From Aquipseudomonas guryensis (GTDB lineage Bacteria > Pseudomonadota > Gammaproteobacteria > Pseudomonadales > Pseudomonadaceae): DNA of 64,000 nt. The stretch spans positions 434,001 to 498,000 of the forward strand of contig NZ_JACJFN010000002.1 in assembly GCF_014164785.1 (NCBI RefSeq), given 5' to 3'. The position numbers and the translations under genes are program-made. A model generated the notes under the pieces. That model worked only from the letters and a program-made list of their open reading frames with translations. It was not told where the DNA came from and made no database searches. Of the stretch, positions 62,946-64,000 are shown piece by piece. Each line of letters starts with the position of its first letter. The first letter of the stretch is position 1.

Positions 62946-63698
62946 TTACTTGTTAGCGGCGATGCGTGCGCGGATATGTGCGGCGCGTTCGGCGGAAGCC
63001 GGGTGGGAGTCGAACATGCTGCTCTCGCCACTGCCCAGCTTGGCCAGTTTCTCGAAGGCGGTGACCAGGCCTTCGCGGTTGACGCCGCGCTGGGTCAGCA
63101 GGTCGAAGGAGAAGTCATCCGCATCGGACTCCTGCGATTGGGAGAACTGCGCGTTGACCAGTGCCTCGCCCAGTTCGCCGATCTGCGAGCTGGACAGCGC
63201 CGCCGCAGCGCCATTGCCCGAAGAGGCGGCGGCATTGCGTGCGGCCGAGGTGGCGTAGGCTGCCTGCATGGCCTTCTTGGTATGACCCAGAGCCACGTGG
63301 CCCATCTCGTGGCCGAGTACGCCTTCCACTTCGTTGTCGGTCATCAGATCCATCAGGCCGCTGTACACGCGTACGCAACCGTTGGCCATGGCCCAGGCGT
63401 TGACCTCGTCGGTCAGGTAGACCTTGTAGTTCACCGGCGTGCCGTTGACCTGGCTACCGAGGTTGGCGGCGATCTTGTCCAGGCGCTGGCTGTATTCGCT
63501 GTCTGCCGGTGCGATGGGCGCTTCGGCGTCCATCTGCACGCAGGCCTGGTCGGCCTGGCTCTTCACTTCGGCGTCGCTGAGGGTGGCGGCCTGCATGGCC
63601 ATCACACCGGTCTGCAGCATGGCGTCCGGGCTCATGTTCTGGCAGCCGCTGAGCAGGGTGGCGAAGGCGAGGGCGGAAAAGGGGAATTGCAGTTTCAT
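62946..63698 (-). CDS. M48 family lipoprotein metalloprotease
   Basis: This 250-residue protein has a lipobox LLSGC (Cys19) and the zinc site His130-Glu131-x2-His134 (HEMGH). A third ligand is expected about 55 residues later, in ..SQSQESDADDFSFDLL (Glu). It is a LoiP/BepA-like periplasmic metalloprotease for envelope quality control. AGGAAGATGACCG precedes the ATG. Confidence 0.92.
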   Translation of the reverse strand: MKLQFPFSALAFATLLSGCQNMSPDAMLQTGVMAMQAATLSDAEVKSQADQACVQMDAEAPIAPADSEYSQRLDKIAANLGSQVNGTPVNYKVYLTDEVNAWAMANGCVRVYSGLMDLMTDNEVEGVLGHEMGHVALGHTKKAMQAAYATSAARNAAASSGNGAAAALSSSQIGELGEALVNAQFSQSQESDADDFSFDLLTQRGVNREGLVTAFEKLAKLGSGESSMFDSHPASAERAAHIRARIAANK

Positions 63699-64000
63699 CG
63701 GTCATCTTCCTTGGTGGGTGTATAAGCCGCGAGTCATTCCCGGCTGGGCGGTGCTTGCAGATCGCTGCATCACGTTCCGGACTCAAGACATCAGAGCCCG
63801 CAGACTGCGCGAATTGTTGCACAGGTGCCTGGGGTTGGTGCTGAAACAGGTCTCACTTGGCGTAGCCACTATCAACGATCTGGCCTTGATGGCGTCGTGC
63901 TTTTTAGTGGGCATAAGCCCTTGGGGGGCGAATTGCTCGCTGGATTTTGGGGCGCGGTAGGTGAGGTGCAGCCGTTGTACCGCCGGTCTGTTTAGTCAGC
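63699..64000. other. Right-hand end of the window
   Basis: No complete gene is supported in the last 302 bases. They should contain the promoter of the M48 protease gene. Open frames here lack ribosome sites or recognisable motifs. Confidence 0.5.

Overview
The window is a stretch of Pseudomonas chromosome (Pseudomonas sensu stricto; I cannot fix the species). The base composition is high-GC with strongly G/C-rich third codon positions. The gene neighbourhoods are also pseudomonad: gloA/PA3496-like/nth/rsxEGDCBA/metG, nrtR-pncA-pncB-nadE, earP-efp, and a PA1736/PA1737-type thiolase and hydratase/dehydrogenase pair. Short palindromic repeats between genes fit the same assignment. Most of the window is core genome. 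A few spots look acquired or rearranged: the minor-pilin cluster at 7.8-13.9 kb, an integron-like cassette block at about 39.5-40.8 kb, and a small segment behind a tRNA-Ser gene at 52.6-53.5 kb.

Layout. 1-7.5 kb: end of gloA, a small conserved acidic protein, endonuclease III and the complete Rsx/Rnf electron-transport complex on the minus strand. RsxC carries an internally repeated C-terminal extension. 7.8-13.9 kb: a six-gene type IV pilus minor-pilin/PilY1 operon on the plus strand, sitting between rsxA and metG. 13.9-18.6 kb: metG, apbC/mrp, dcd and a secreted protein of unknown function. 18.6-23.8 kb: a five-gene overlapping minus-strand operon for an envelope export system (AI-2E family permease, NodT outer-membrane factor, HlyD adaptor, FUSC/DUF2955-like inner-membrane protein, small ion channel). 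24.0-27.5 kb: NAD salvage (pncA-pncB-nadE) diverging from the NUDIX-type regulator nrtR, with a candidate operator between them. 27.7-32.0 kb: a tight operon encoding a periplasmic cupredoxin-like protein, a membrane c-di-GMP phosphodiesterase, a DUF3034 outer-membrane-type protein and a lipoprotein truncated haemoglobin. This is the best candidate in the window for an uncharacterised functional system. 33.0-38.1 kb: putP, then a circularly permuted ATP-grasp / alpha-E / transglutaminase operon behind a very good sigma-54 promoter.

38.2-40.9 kb is a composite accessory region: a lipoprotein, a P-loop kinase-like protein, and three short minus-strand genes associated with attC-like recombination sites and no integrase, which is a CALIN-type cassette cluster. 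41.1-52.4 kb: a c-type cytochrome with a periplasmic rhodanese, the beta-oxidation pair, small secreted or hypothetical proteins, a glutamine amidotransferase, CorA, a YajG-like lipoprotein, PlsC, a crotonase and a small membrane protein. 52.5-53.6 kb: tRNA-Ser(GGA) and, 0.9 kb downstream, a second copy of its 3' end plus terminator, bracketing a small gene. 53.7-64.0 kb: a PAS/GAF diguanylate cyclase, EarP with its target EF-P, two LysR regulators flanking a TSUP permease, DUF1127 and DUF3291 proteins, a YcaQ-type DNA glycosylase and an M48 lipoprotein protease.

Everything here was read by eye from the sequence. Family assignments rest on recognised motifs and gene order, not on database searches.
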